Origin: Streptomyces sp. CB02366
GTDB lineage: Bacteria; Actinomycetota; Actinomycetes; Streptomycetales; Streptomycetaceae
NCBI RefSeq assembly: GCF_001905905.1
Contig: NZ_LIVT01000006.1
Location: 1 to 64,000 of the forward strand
DNA length: 64,000 nucleotides
Direction of reading: 5' to 3'
Part shown: positions 24,380-32,921 of the stretch, piece by piece
Position numbering within the stretch: the stretch's first letter is position 1
Layout of the letters: every line of letters begins with the position of its first letter
The notes under the pieces: generated by a model
The model's input: the letters and a program-made list of their open reading frames with translations, nothing else
Databases searched by the model: none
What the model was told of the DNA's origin: nothing
Translations under genes and position numbers: made by a program

Positions 24380-24990
24380 CCGCAGGGCCTCAGCATTCTG
24401 AACAGCTCCTTGCGCCCGGACACGCCCACCTTGTGGAAGACCCGGCTCGCGTAGTTCTTGACGGTCTGCTGGGTGAGGCAGAGCTCCTGGGCGATCTCCT
24501 CGTTGGAACGCCGGCGCAGTAAGAGGCCGAGAATCTCCTCCTCGCGTCCGCTCAGCTTCCACGCCCCGCCCTTACCGGCCTTCCGGGGCTCCGGAGGCGG
24601 CTCGTCCGCACCCAGGTGCCAGAAGCCGCGCCCGCTCAGCACGTCGTGCAGCCCCTTGACGATGGACTCGGGCGGGCACGACTCGTGTACGAACCCGGCG
24701 GCCCCGCCCCTGATGCAGTCCACCACGCTGCGGGGAGCGTTGTCCCTGCTGTAGAGGATGACGCGGGTGCCGCTCCAGTACGCCAGGTTGCCGAGGACCT
24801 CCGGCCACTGCTCGTACTCCACGAGCGCCACGTCGGGCCGGCCGCCGGGGAGGGTGTCGACCGCGGTCGGGTGCGGACAGCCTCCCAGGACGGTGATGCC
24901 CGGATCGCCCCGGAACAGATCGAGAATCGCCTTGCGTATCAAAGGTGACGAGTGCAGGACCACCAGTCCGCGTCCGCCCTTCTCGGCCAT
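24376..24990 (-). CDS. LuxR/NarL-family regulator with degenerate receiver and a TTA codon
   Basis: A 204-residue protein. Residues about 8-125 resemble a response-regulator receiver, but the acidic pair is Ser-Ser (HSSPL) and the phospho-acceptor Asp is Glu58 (VALVEYE), so phosphorylation is not expected. Residues about 143-200 form a LuxR helix-turn-helix (LSGREEEILGLLL, SNEEIAQELCLTQQTVKNYASRVFHKVGV). Codon 157 is TTA (24520-24522), the rare Leu codon that depends on the bldA tRNA and is typical of pathway regulators. It is coupled to a crotonase gene and lies close to the polyketide operon, so it is a candidate cluster regulator. Confidence 0.8.
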   Translation of the reverse strand: MAEKGGRGLVVLHSSPLIRKAILDLFRGDPGITVLGGCPHPTAVDTLPGGRPDVALVEYEQWPEVLGNLAYWSGTRVILYSRDNAPRSVVDCIRGGAAGFVHESCPPESIVKGLHDVLSGRGFWHLGADEPPPEPRKAGKGGAWKLSGREEEILGLLLRRRSNEEIAQELCLTQQTVKNYASRVFHKVGVSGRKELFRMLRPCG

Positions 24991-25766
24991 ACCAGAACCC
25001 CTCGTACTCCCAGCGCGGCGGGTGACGCCGCGTGTCGTTCGGCATGTTGTGAATATGTTGAACCGCACTCGCGGAATGATGCCCGCACCGCGGACGGGAA
25101 GTCCGCTCCGGTGGGGCGGAGGGCGGAACTGCGGAGCGCGTGGGCGCGCTCCGTACGGGTGCCGGGATACCGCCGGGTATTCAGGCGGGAATCGGATTCC
25201 GGGCCGGCATTTATTACTGACGCGTAGATAACGTGCGTGGACAGAGAATTCCCCGTGCAAGACGCGTGCGCCCCGCGTCCGGTTCCACTTTCGCGGACCT
25301 TTGATTCGTGGTCTGCGTGTGCACGTTAAGGCTCTGTGACATCCTCGGGAACAGTGGTCCCGGCGTGCGTCCGCAGGGGTGAGCCAGGCGGAATCGGCCC
25401 GGCTCACGGCGGGTCGGCGCGGCCATCCCCCTGGTCCCGCAGGTGTCGCGTAACCCTGAGAGGGTAGCTGGCTGAGGCACGGCTTCCTCCCCCTGGTGGT
25501 GCGTTCCAGCCGGTGGCCGGTCAAGGCCGCGCGGGGTGAACCAATACGAGAGTTCGGGCCCCGAATCCAGGCCAACACTAACCGTAGAGCCTCCACTTGT
25601 CACGCAGCGGATTTTTCCCCGGCGGTCAAGGATATCCGCCGGTAATTGACGCGTCCTTTGTTCATCGTTGCACTTTGCGAGCACTGTCCGGCATCCGGCC
25701 CTGCGCCGGGGATGTCCCCATTCACCCGAGGGGTGAGGGCTCGTACCGCCGTGATTGGCTGGACCC
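24991..25766. other. 776-bp non-coding gap with structured segments
   Basis: No convincing gene on either strand. It holds the upstream region of the LuxR-type gene (minus) and of the phosphatase gene (plus). A near-perfect palindrome GGAATCGGATTCC is at 25188-25200. A hairpin with stem GTGAGCC (25379-25385) and GGCTCAC (25401-25407) lies in a longer structured stretch, 25370-25560, that looks like a leader RNA on the minus strand. I could not match it to a riboswitch class. Confidence 0.4.
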
Positions 25767-26612
25767 ATGATCGATGACTTCCTGTACGGGACCGCCGGAC
25801 ACCCCGGGCCGCTCGCCGACGTCGAGGCGGCCGTGCGCGCCGCCGCGGCGGCGGAGATCGTGCCCCGCCACCGGAAGCTCGCCGCCCACGAGATCCTCGA
25901 GAAGAGCGGCCCGCACGACCTGGTCACCGCCGCCGACCGGTTGGCCGAGGAACACCTCACCGCGGCCCTCACCGCACTGCTGCCCGGCTCGGTCGTCGTC
26001 GGCGAGGAGTCCGTCCACGCCGATCCGGCGGTCTACGACGCCCTCGGCGGCGACGCCCCGGTCTGGATCGTGGACCCGGTCGACGGCACCCGCCAGTTCG
26101 TCCGGGGCGAGGACGGCTTCTGCACCCTCGTCGCCCTCGCCCGGCACGGCGAGGTCCACGCCTCCTGGACCTACGCACCGGCCCTGGACGAGATGGCCGT
26201 CGCCGTGCGCGGCCGGGGCGCCACGCTCAACGGCGCGCCGATACGGTCCGGGTCGCCCGCCCCCGGAGCCGTCCTGGAGGTGGCGATGTCGCACCCCGAC
26301 CACACCACCGACGCGCAGAAGCGGGCCCTGCTCGGCCTGTGCACGGAGGGCATCGCGGCCCGCCCCTGCGGATCGGCGGGGCTGGAGTACCTGGCGGTGG
26401 CCCGCGGCGACCTGGACGCCGTCGCCTTCAACTGGGAGTACGCGTGGGACCACGCGGCCGGCCTCCTCCTGGTCACCGAGGCGGGCGGCGCCCAGTCCAC
26501 CCTCTCCGGCGCCCCGTTCCGGATCGCGGGCGGCAACGACCTGCCGTTCACGGCCGCCCGCGACGAGGCCACCGCCCGGCGCGTCCTGGCCGCCCTGCGC
26601 TCGGGCGCCTGA
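25767..26612 (+). CDS. Inositol monophosphatase-family phosphatase
   Basis: A 281-residue enzyme of the Li+-sensitive, Mg2+-dependent phosphatase family: GEES near residue 80, motif WIVDPVDGTRQF near 97-108, and WDHAAG with the third metal ligand near 225. Members dephosphorylate inositol phosphates, histidinol phosphate or PAP; the substrate cannot be told from the sequence. ATG 25767 is used rather than the TTG at 25755. Monocistronic or leading the FAD oxidoreductase gene 128 bases downstream. Confidence 0.85.
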   Translation: MIDDFLYGTAGHPGPLADVEAAVRAAAAAEIVPRHRKLAAHEILEKSGPHDLVTAADRLAEEHLTAALTALLPGSVVVGEESVHADPAVYDALGGDAPVWIVDPVDGTRQFVRGEDGFCTLVALARHGEVHASWTYAPALDEMAVAVRGRGATLNGAPIRSGSPAPGAVLEVAMSHPDHTTDAQKRALLGLCTEGIAARPCGSAGLEYLAVARGDLDAVAFNWEYAWDHAAGLLLVTEAGGAQSTLSGAPFRIAGGNDLPFTAARDEATARRVLAALRSGA

Positions 26613-26740
26613 CCCGGGGACCCGGCTCGACCGGGCCGGCGCGCCGGTCCGGTCGCCCCCCCCGGGGATCCCCGCGTCCGTACGGCAGGCGCGCCCGAAT
26701 ATCCTGGGTGCCCGCCCGCCGGCCGACGAAGGAGTCCCAG

Positions 26741-28159
26741 GTGACCTCGATGCTCGATGCGGTGGTCGTGGGGGCCGGGCCCAACGGGCTGACCGCCGCC
26801 GCCGAACTGGCCCGCCGGGGCCTCGCCGTGGAGGTCCACGAGACGCACGGCACCGTCGGCGGAGGGGCCCGTACGGAGGAGCTGACGCTGCCGGGGTTCC
26901 GGCACGACCCCTGCTCCGCCGTACACCCCCTCGGCATCGGCTCGCCCGCGTTCCGGGCGATGCCCCTGGAGCGGCACGGACTCCAATGGCTGCTCCCCGA
27001 GGTCGACCTCGCCCACCCCTTCCCGGACGGGACGGCCGCGACGCTCACCCGCTCCGTCGGGGAGAGCGCCATGTCGCTGGGGGCGGCCGACGCCGGCGCC
27101 TACCGCCGCCTCGTGGCCCCCTTCCTCGGCCACTGGGACACCCTGGCCGCCGACTTCCTGCGCACCCCCTGGGACGGTCTGCCCCGCGATCCGTACCGGC
27201 TGGCCCGCTTCGGGCTCCTCGGCCTCCAGCCCGCCACCTGGGTCGCCCGACGCTTCCGGGGCGCGAAGGCCCGCGGCCTCTTCGCCGGGCTCGCCGCCCA
27301 CGCCATAGCGCCCACCAGCGGCTTCGCCACCTCGGCCATCGCCCTCGTCTTCGCGCTCGCCGCCCACGAGAACGGCTGGCCGGTGCCGCGCGGCGGCTCC
27401 CAGGCCATCTCGGACGCCCTCGCCTCCCTGCTCCGCGAACACGGGGGCACGATCCGCACCGGCAGCGAGGTCAAGCGACTGGACGAACTCCCTCCCGCCC
27501 GCGCCTACATCTTCGACACCTCGCCCTCGGCCCTCGCCCGCATCGCCGGACTCGGCAGCGCCTACCGCGGCTACCGCTACGGCGCCTCCGCCTTCAAGAT
27601 CGACTACGCGCTCTCCGGCCCCGTCCCCTGGACGGCGGAGGCGGCGCGCCGGGCCGGCACCGTCCACATCGGGCCCACCGCCGGAGCCATCGACGCCGCC
27701 CTGCGCGCCGCCGTCGAGGGCCGCGACCCCGACAAGCCCTTCCTCATCACCGCCCAGCCCAGCCTGACCGACCCCACCCGCGCCCCCGAGGGGCGACACG
27801 TCTTCTGGGTGTACGGACACGTCCCGGCGGGCTGGGAGGGCGACGCCACCGAGGTCATCGAACGCCGACTGGAGCGCTTCGCGCCCGGGTTCCGCGACCT
27901 CGTGCTGGCCCGCGCGCTCGCCGGACCGCCCCGGCTCGCGGCGCGCAACGCCAACTACGTCGGCGGCGACATCGCGTGCGGGGCCTTCGCCGGGCTGCAG
28001 ACCCTGATCCGCCCGAAGCTCGCCCGCGTCCCGTACGCCACCGCGCATCCCGCGGTGTTCCTCTGCTCCTCGGCCACCCCGCCCGGACCCGGGGTGCACG
28101 GCATGTCCGGCCACCACGCCGCCAAGGCCGTATGGCGACGCCTGCGGGCCGCCTCCTGA
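26741..28159 (+). CDS. FAD-dependent oxidoreductase, phytoene-desaturase-like
   Basis: A 472-residue flavoprotein: N-terminal dinucleotide-binding motif GAGPNGL, then a Glu-terminated second strand and the GGGARTEEL segment typical of the phytoene dehydrogenase/amine oxidase group; a C-terminal GPGVHGMSGHHAA segment closes the FAD site. GTG 26741 has GGAG six bases upstream. No carotenoid genes are nearby, so it is the widespread NAD(P)/FAD oxidoreductase of unknown substrate, not a proven desaturase. Confidence 0.8.
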   Translation: MTSMLDAVVVGAGPNGLTAAAELARRGLAVEVHETHGTVGGGARTEELTLPGFRHDPCSAVHPLGIGSPAFRAMPLERHGLQWLLPEVDLAHPFPDGTAATLTRSVGESAMSLGAADAGAYRRLVAPFLGHWDTLAADFLRTPWDGLPRDPYRLARFGLLGLQPATWVARRFRGAKARGLFAGLAAHAIAPTSGFATSAIALVFALAAHENGWPVPRGGSQAISDALASLLREHGGTIRTGSEVKRLDELPPARAYIFDTSPSALARIAGLGSAYRGYRYGASAFKIDYALSGPVPWTAEAARRAGTVHIGPTAGAIDAALRAAVEGRDPDKPFLITAQPSLTDPTRAPEGRHVFWVYGHVPAGWEGDATEVIERRLERFAPGFRDLVLARALAGPPRLAARNANYVGGDIACGAFAGLQTLIRPKLARVPYATAHPAVFLCSSATPPGPGVHGMSGHHAAKAVWRRLRAAS

Positions 28160-28280
28160 GCGCCCGCCGCACGGCCCCGAGCGCCCGGAGCCCCGGCGCC
28201 CGGTTGCGTCGTCCCGGCAGATCACCGCGGCGGTCCGGAGCGCGGTGACGCGGAACGACGGCGCGCGGCATGATGTCCGC

Positions 28281-28814
28281 ATGAGCACCTCCGTCTCCCC
28301 CGTCGTACGCCTGGTCCGCGGCGACATCACCGACCAGTCCGTCGACGTCATCGTCAACGCGGCGAACTCCTCGCTGCTCGGCGGCGGCGGCGTCGACGGC
28401 GCCATCCACCGGCGCGGCGGCCCCGACATCCTCGCCGCCTGCCGCGAACTGCGCGCCTCCCGGTACGGCAAGGGCCTGCCCACCGGGCAGGCCGTCGCCA
28501 CCACCGCCGGACGCCTCGGAGCGCGGTGGATCGTGCACACGGTCGGCCCGGTCTTCTCCGGCGCCCAGGACCGCTCCGCCCTGCTCGCCTCCTGCTACCG
28601 CGAATCCCTGCGCCTGGCCGCCGAGTTGGGGGCCAGGACCATCGCGTTCCCGGCGATCTCCACCGGCATCTACGGCTGGCCGATGGACGACGGGGCACGG
28701 ATCGCGGTGCGCACGGTGCTGGCGGAGACGGTGGCGCCGGTCGAGGAGGTGCGCTTCGTGCTCTTCGACGCGCACGCGTACGTGGAGTTCGAGGAAGTCC
28801 TCGCGATGCGCTGA
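28281..28814 (+). CDS. Macrodomain protein (O-acetyl-ADP-ribose deacetylase type)
   Basis: A 177-residue single macrodomain. NAANSSLLGGGGVDGAIHRRGG near 25-46 and the phosphate loop PAISTGIYGWP near 125 are signatures of the YmdB/MacroD group, which removes O-acetyl from ADP-ribose or mono-ADP-ribose from proteins. ATG 28281 starts the conserved domain; the GTG-region start 36 bases upstream only adds unconserved residues. It lies ahead of the alkylation-repair pair with a 124-bp gap. Confidence 0.85.
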   Translation: MSTSVSPVVRLVRGDITDQSVDVIVNAANSSLLGGGGVDGAIHRRGGPDILAACRELRASRYGKGLPTGQAVATTAGRLGARWIVHTVGPVFSGAQDRSALLASCYRESLRLAAELGARTIAFPAISTGIYGWPMDDGARIAVRTVLAETVAPVEEVRFVLFDAHAYVEFEEVLAMR

Positions 28815-28938
28815 GACCGTGCGAGGCCGGCGGCTCCCCCCCGGCCGTCACGCGGCGGCGCGCCGACCGCCGTGCGCGCCGACCGCCGTGTCGGATTTCC
28901 GCCAGCCACGCCCCTGACCGGTGAACCATCCTGGAGTC

Positions 28939-30411
28939 ATGCACACCGACACCGAGCGCTGCGTGCGGGCCGTCCAGTCCAAGGACGCCCGCTTCGACGG
29001 CTGGTTCTTCACGGCGGTCCTCACCACCCGGATCTACTGCCGCCCCAGCTGCCCCGTCGTGCCGCCCAAGGTCCGCAACATGGCCTTCTACCCGAGCGCC
29101 GCCGCCTGCCAGCAGGCCGGGTTCCGGGCCTGCAAACGGTGCCGCCCCGACACCAGCCCCGGGTCTCCCGAGTGGAACACCCGCGCCGACTCGGTCGCCC
29201 GTGCCATGCGCCTCATCCGGGACGGGGTCGTCGACCGCGAGGGCGTGAGCGGCCTCGCCGCCCGGCTCGGATACTCCGCCCGCCAGATCGAACGCCAGCT
29301 CCTGGCCGAGCTGGGCGCGGGCCCGCTGGCCCTGGCCCGCGCCCAGCGGGCGCAGACCGCCCGCCTCCTCGTCGAGACGACCGCACTGCCCATGGCCCAG
29401 GTGGCGTTCGCCGCCGGGTTCTCCTCCATCCGCACCTTCAACGAGACGGTCCGCGAGGTCTTCGGCCAGGCCCCCGGCGAGCTGCGCACCCGGGCTGCCC
29501 GGGGCCCCCGCGCCCCCGCCGCGCCGGGCGTCATCGCGCTCCGCCTCCCGTACCGGACCCCGCTCAACCCCAGCAACCTCTTCGGCCACCTCGCCGCGAC
29601 CGCCGTCCCCGGAGTCGAGGAGTGGCGGGACGGCGCGTACCGGCGCACCCTCGCCCTCCCCTACGGGCACGGCGTCGTCGCCCTCGCGCCGGAATCCGAC
29701 CACATCGCCTGCCGGCTCTCCCTCACCGACCTCCGCGACCTCACCCGGGCCATCAGCGGCTGCCGCCGACTGCTCGACCTGGACGCGGACCCGGTGGCCG
29801 TGGACGCGCACCTGCGCACCGACCCGCTGCTCGCCCCGCTGGTCGAGGCGGGGCCCGGCCGCCGGGTGCCGCGCACCGTGGACGAAGCGGAGTTCGCCGT
29901 ACGCGCGGTGCTCGGCCAGCAGGTCTCGACCGCCGCCGCCCGCACCCACGCCGCCCGGCTGGTCACCGCCCACGGCGTCCCCGTCGACGACCCCGAGGGC
30001 GGGCTCACGCACCTCTTCCCGACGCCCGAAGCGCTGACGGGCCTGGACCCGGAGGCGCTGGCGCTGCCGCGCACCCGCCGCACCACGCTCACCACCCTCC
30101 TCGCCGCGCTCGCGGAGGGCCGGCTGCGGCTCGGCGCCGACGCCGACCGGGACGAGGCCCGCGCCGCCCTGTCCGCACTGCCCGGCTTCGGCCCCTGGAC
30201 GGTCGAGTCCATCGCCATGCGGGCCCTCGGGGACCCCGACGCCTTCCTCCCCACCGACCTCGGCATCCGGCGGGCGGCCGAACGGCTCGGCCTGCCGGCC
30301 ACCCCCGCCGCCCTCACCGCACGGGCCGCCGCCTGGCGCCCCTGGCGGGCGTACGCCGTGCAGTACCTCTGGACGGTGGACGACCACCCCGTCAACCACC
30401 TGCCCGCCTGA
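28939..30411 (+). CDS. Ada-AlkA fusion: regulatory zinc domain, AraC HTH and 3-methyladenine DNA glycosylase
   Basis: A 490-residue protein. N-terminal Ada zinc domain with Cys34, Cys38, Cys65 and Cys68 (Cys34/38 in YCRPSCP receive methyl groups from phosphotriesters); AraC-type helix-turn-helix at about 80-170; AlkA N-domain about 190-290; C-terminal HhH-GPD fold with LPGFGPWTVESIA and PTDLG containing the catalytic Asp. It both senses alkylation and excises alkylated bases. ATG 28939 is preferred to GTG 28921. The ogt gene follows 11 bases later, so this is an adaptive-response operon, probably self-induced. Confidence 0.9.
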   Translation: MHTDTERCVRAVQSKDARFDGWFFTAVLTTRIYCRPSCPVVPPKVRNMAFYPSAAACQQAGFRACKRCRPDTSPGSPEWNTRADSVARAMRLIRDGVVDREGVSGLAARLGYSARQIERQLLAELGAGPLALARAQRAQTARLLVETTALPMAQVAFAAGFSSIRTFNETVREVFGQAPGELRTRAARGPRAPAAPGVIALRLPYRTPLNPSNLFGHLAATAVPGVEEWRDGAYRRTLALPYGHGVVALAPESDHIACRLSLTDLRDLTRAISGCRRLLDLDADPVAVDAHLRTDPLLAPLVEAGPGRRVPRTVDEAEFAVRAVLGQQVSTAAARTHAARLVTAHGVPVDDPEGGLTHLFPTPEALTGLDPEALALPRTRRTTLTTLLAALAEGRLRLGADADRDEARAALSALPGFGPWTVESIAMRALGDPDAFLPTDLGIRRAAERLGLPATPAALTARAAAWRPWRAYAVQYLWTVDDHPVNHLPA

Positions 30412-30422
30412 AGGAGACCCCC

Positions 30423-30932
30423 ATGACCACGACCAAGCAGCACACCGTCGTCGACAGCCCCTACGGGCCGCTGACGCTCGTCGCCACCGACGGCGTCCTG
30501 TCGGCCCTCTACATGTCCGACCAGCGCCACCGGCCGGCCCAGGAGACCTTCGGCGTCCCGGACCCGGCGCCCTTCGGCGAGGCGGTCCGGCAGCTCGGCG
30601 AGTACTTCGCCGGGGACCGCACGGCCTTCGACCTTCCGCTGAGCCTGGCGGGCACACCGTTCCAGCGGAGCGTCTGGGCGGCGCTGGTCGAGATCCCGTA
30701 CGGCGAGACGCGTACGTACGGCGAACTGGCCGCGGAGCTCGGCAGACCGGGCGCGTCCCGGGCGGTCGGCCTGGCCAACGGAAAGAACCCGGTCGGGATC
30801 ATCGTCCCCTGCCACCGGGTGATCGGGGCCTCCGGCAGCCTCACCGGCTACGGCGGCGGCCTGGACCGCAAGCAGCGGCTGCTCGCGTTCGAGAGCGCCG
30901 GAACGCGGGGCGGACCCCAGCTCCTCTTCTGA
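30423..30932 (+). CDS. ogt: Methylated-DNA-protein cysteine methyltransferase
   Basis: A 169-residue O6-methylguanine-DNA methyltransferase. The acceptor Cys130 is in IIVPCHRVIG, the Arg finger is in SRAVGLANGKNP, and GYGGGLDRKQRLL follows. It repairs O6-alkylguanine by suicidal transfer. GGAG Shine-Dalgarno; it starts 11 bases after the Ada-AlkA stop, so the two repair functions are co-expressed. It complements the Ada fusion, which lacks this C-terminal methyltransferase domain. Confidence 0.95.
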   Translation: MTTTKQHTVVDSPYGPLTLVATDGVLSALYMSDQRHRPAQETFGVPDPAPFGEAVRQLGEYFAGDRTAFDLPLSLAGTPFQRSVWAALVEIPYGETRTYGELAAELGRPGASRAVGLANGKNPVGIIVPCHRVIGASGSLTGYGGGLDRKQRLLAFESAGTRGGPQLLF

Positions 30933-30941
30933 ACCGGGCAC

Positions 30942-30970
30942 GTGCCGGGGGCCGGGGGAGTGCCCGGCAC
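30942..30970. terminator. Terminator hairpin after ogt
   Basis: An 8-bp stem GTGCCGGG (30942-30949) with CCCGGCAC (30963-30970), 10 bases after the ogt stop and facing the convergent Mn2+ exporter gene. No U-tract, as is usual in Streptomyces. Confidence 0.6.
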
Positions 30971-31073
30971 CGCTACGCCCCCGGCCCCGCCCCGGGGAGC
31001 GCCGGCTCCGGTACACCCCCGGCCCGCGAGGGGGAGCGCCCGGCCGGTGCGCCCCCCGGCGCGGAACCGCACA

Positions 31074-31658
31074 TCAACCGGTGAAGATCTCCACGGCCGT
31101 CCAAAGGGCGAGGGCCAGCATGCAGAGCCCGCCGATGCGCTGCACGGTCTTCAGCGGTACGCGCTTGGCGATGAACTTCCCCGCCAGCAGCGCCAGCGCG
31201 GAGACGGACATCAGGGCCGCGGCCGAACCGATCGCCGTGGACCACGCCCCGTTGCTCGCCGCCAGGTTGGCCGTGGTGATCTGCGTCAGATCGCCCCACT
31301 CGCTGATGAAGACCGCCATGAACGCGGTCGAGTAGACCGGCCAGAAACCGGTCACGGTCTTCACCTCGGTCTCCTCGTCGTCGTCCCCGCCGCTGCCGCG
31401 CAGCAGGAGGAACGCGCCGAGCGCGAAGAGCGAGGCGGAGACCAGCTTGACGATCCAGTCGGGCAGCAGCCCGAGGAGGCCGCCCGCGCCCACGGCGATG
31501 GCGACGTGCACGATGAACGCGGACGACGTGCCGAACCACACGTAGAGCGGGCGCATCCGCGTGCCCATGGCCAGCGAAGCGAACATCGTCTTGTCGGGGA
31601 GCTCCGCGAGGAAGATCAGCCCGAAGGCGGTGATGATCGCCAGGGGATCGAGGTGCAT
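31074..31658 (-). CDS. GDT1/UPF0016-family Mn2+ (Ca2+) exporter, MntP/Mnx-like function
   Basis: A 194-residue membrane protein with six hydrophobic helices in two repeats. Each repeat carries the family cation motif: ELPDKT near residue 20 and EWGDLTQ near 125. GDT1/TMEM165/UPF0016 proteins export Mn2+ from the cytoplasm. A yybP-ykoY Mn2+-sensing riboswitch leader lies immediately upstream (31775-31900), which independently supports Mn2+ as substrate. ATG 31658 starts the first helix. The gene is convergent with ogt. Confidence 0.9.
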   Translation of the reverse strand: MHLDPLAIITAFGLIFLAELPDKTMFASLAMGTRMRPLYVWFGTSSAFIVHVAIAVGAGGLLGLLPDWIVKLVSASLFALGAFLLLRGSGGDDDEETEVKTVTGFWPVYSTAFMAVFISEWGDLTQITTANLAASNGAWSTAIGSAAALMSVSALALLAGKFIAKRVPLKTVQRIGGLCMLALALWTAVEIFTG

Positions 31659-31774
31659 TCCGGTCGGCTTTCTGTGCGAGCCGGGCCCCGGATCTTCGCG
31701 AAGCGCCGCTCGGGCTTTTCGGAGGACCACTCGGCCCGGCATGACGGCGGCGCCCACGGGGCGTGGACGTGTCA

Positions 31775-31900
31775 TACAGGACCGAAGGTCTCGCCCGCCC
31801 GTGAAGCCTTCTCAGCATCCACGAGCCCGGCCACCGGGAACCCGAGGGCTCCAGTGTGTCGACGACCGGTTTGCGGGGCTACTCCCCTTCGCAGCCGTCA
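31775..31900 (-). promoter_or_regulatory. yybP-ykoY manganese riboswitch
   Basis: On the minus strand the leader of the UPF0016 gene contains the conserved GGGGAGTAG core (near 31878-31888) after a GGCTGCGAA segment, and downstream the second conserved arm GGCGAGACCTTCGGTC (near 31779-31795). These are the hallmark L1/L3 elements of the yybP-ykoY class, known to bind Mn2+ and to switch on exporters of this family. Boundaries are approximate; I identified it by eye. Confidence 0.8.
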
Positions 31901-32021
31901 ACGATACCCCAACCGGTTGGGCGAGGGCGCTGGTGTTCGAACCGCGGACGCCTCGGTAGAGTCGTGGTGATCACCCGCACCCCGGTGGTCCCCTCACCCC
32001 ACCGCGACGGGAAGTGCCCCG

Positions 32022-32426
32022 ATGAGCCGCCGCAGCCGCAAGGACGTGCCCGCCCCGGGCGCCGGCCGCCCCACCGTCAGCGTCTGCCGAGGCTGCTGCT
32101 GCGGTACCGGGAAGATCCCGGGCGTCGACCACGCGGCCCAGCTGGCCCGGCTCCGCTCGGACCTGGAGGGCGCGGCCACCGTACGGGCGGTCGAGTGCCT
32201 GGACGCGTGCGAGCAGGGCAACGTGATCGTCGTGCAGCCCTCCGCCGAGGGGCGCCGGGCCGGCGGGCGGCCGGTCTGGCTCGGCCTGGTCAACGACGAG
32301 CACGCCGAACAGGACATCGTGACCTGGGCGGCGGCCGGCGGCCCGGGCCTCGCGGACGCCCCGGACATCCTCGACCTGTACGTCTTCAAGCCCTCGCGCA
32401 GGGTCGCGGCGGGCCTGGACGGCTGA
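32022..32426 (+). CDS. Thioredoxin-like [2Fe-2S] ferredoxin domain protein
   Basis: A 134-residue protein with VCRGCCCGTGKIPG at residues 21-34 (Cys22, 25, 26, 27) and VECLDACEQGNVIVV at 57-71 (Cys59, Cys63). The spacing matches thioredoxin-fold ferredoxins, where four of these Cys bind a [2Fe-2S] cluster. The extra Cys pair in the CCC run is unusual. No redox partner is adjacent; function beyond electron transfer or (2Fe-2S) sensing is not clear. Confidence 0.75.
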   Translation: MSRRSRKDVPAPGAGRPTVSVCRGCCCGTGKIPGVDHAAQLARLRSDLEGAATVRAVECLDACEQGNVIVVQPSAEGRRAGGRPVWLGLVNDEHAEQDIVTWAAAGGPGLADAPDILDLYVFKPSRRVAAGLDG

Positions 32427-32495
32427 GGGCCCGACCCGCCCCCGCGCCCCTCCCAGGCCCGCACCGGCCGGCCGCCGGGACGGGGCGCGGACGAT

Positions 32496-32525
32496 GCCCG
32501 CAAGGACGCGTGTGTCCTTGCGGGC
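32496..32525 (+). terminator. Perfect 12-bp hairpin between the ferredoxin-like and SnoaL-like genes
   Basis: GCCCGCAAGGAC (32496-32507) pairs exactly with GTCCTTGCGGGC (32514-32525), loop GCGTGT. It can terminate the upstream gene, but it ends only 18 bases before ATG 32544, so it may also mask or regulate the downstream ribosome-binding site. Confidence 0.65.
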
Positions 32526-32543
32526 GGCTGGTACTACTGGGGT

Positions 32544-32921
32544 ATGCAAGAAGAGACCGCGCAGTCCGCGATCGACACGTTCCTCTCCGCGTTCAACGCC
32601 TTGGACGACCACTATGTGGCCGAACTGCTCTCCCAGGCCCTGACCTCGGACGTGGTCTTCTGGGGACCGTTGGGCCGCAGCGAGGGAATCGCGGCGGTCG
32701 AGCAGTTCGTCCGGGAGATCCGGCGCCACCCGGCGGGGACCGGGACGATGGTGCGCTGCTCGGCGGTGGACATGCCGGACGAGTGGGCCCGGTACCGGTG
32801 GGCCTTCACCACCCCGGGCGGCGGCCCCCGCCTGGCGGGGACGGACGTCGTCCACTTCCGGCGCGGCCTCATCGACCAGGTCATCGTCTTCGCCGGGGAG
32901 ATCGAGCCGTCGGCCCCCTGA
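32544..32921 (+). CDS. SnoaL/NTF2-like protein
   Basis: A 125-residue single-domain protein of the NTF2-like/SnoaL fold: N-terminal helix pair (TAQSAIDTFLSAFNALDDHYVAEL), the DVVFWGPLGRSEGIAAVEQFV turn and a C-terminal curved sheet ending DQVIVFAGEIE. Members are isomerases, hydrolases or ligand-binding proteins; no catalytic pair is diagnostic here, so the activity is unknown. A stable hairpin immediately precedes its ribosome-binding site (GGGG at 32560 region). Confidence 0.7.
   Translation: MQEETAQSAIDTFLSAFNALDDHYVAELLSQALTSDVVFWGPLGRSEGIAAVEQFVREIRRHPAGTGTMVRCSAVDMPDEWARYRWAFTTPGGGPRLAGTDVVHFRRGLIDQVIVFAGEIEPSAP

Noticed and set aside
25370..25560. c-di-AMP (ydaO) riboswitch in the gap before the LuxR gene
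   Set aside because: Only vague resemblance (a GGAAGCCG then AGCTACCCTC run); no rpf-type gene follows and the core motifs could not be matched.
25214..25972. Minus-strand frame extending upstream of the LuxR gene
   Set aside because: No family motif, low-complexity Arg/Pro-rich residues, overlaps the phosphatase gene start; judged non-coding.
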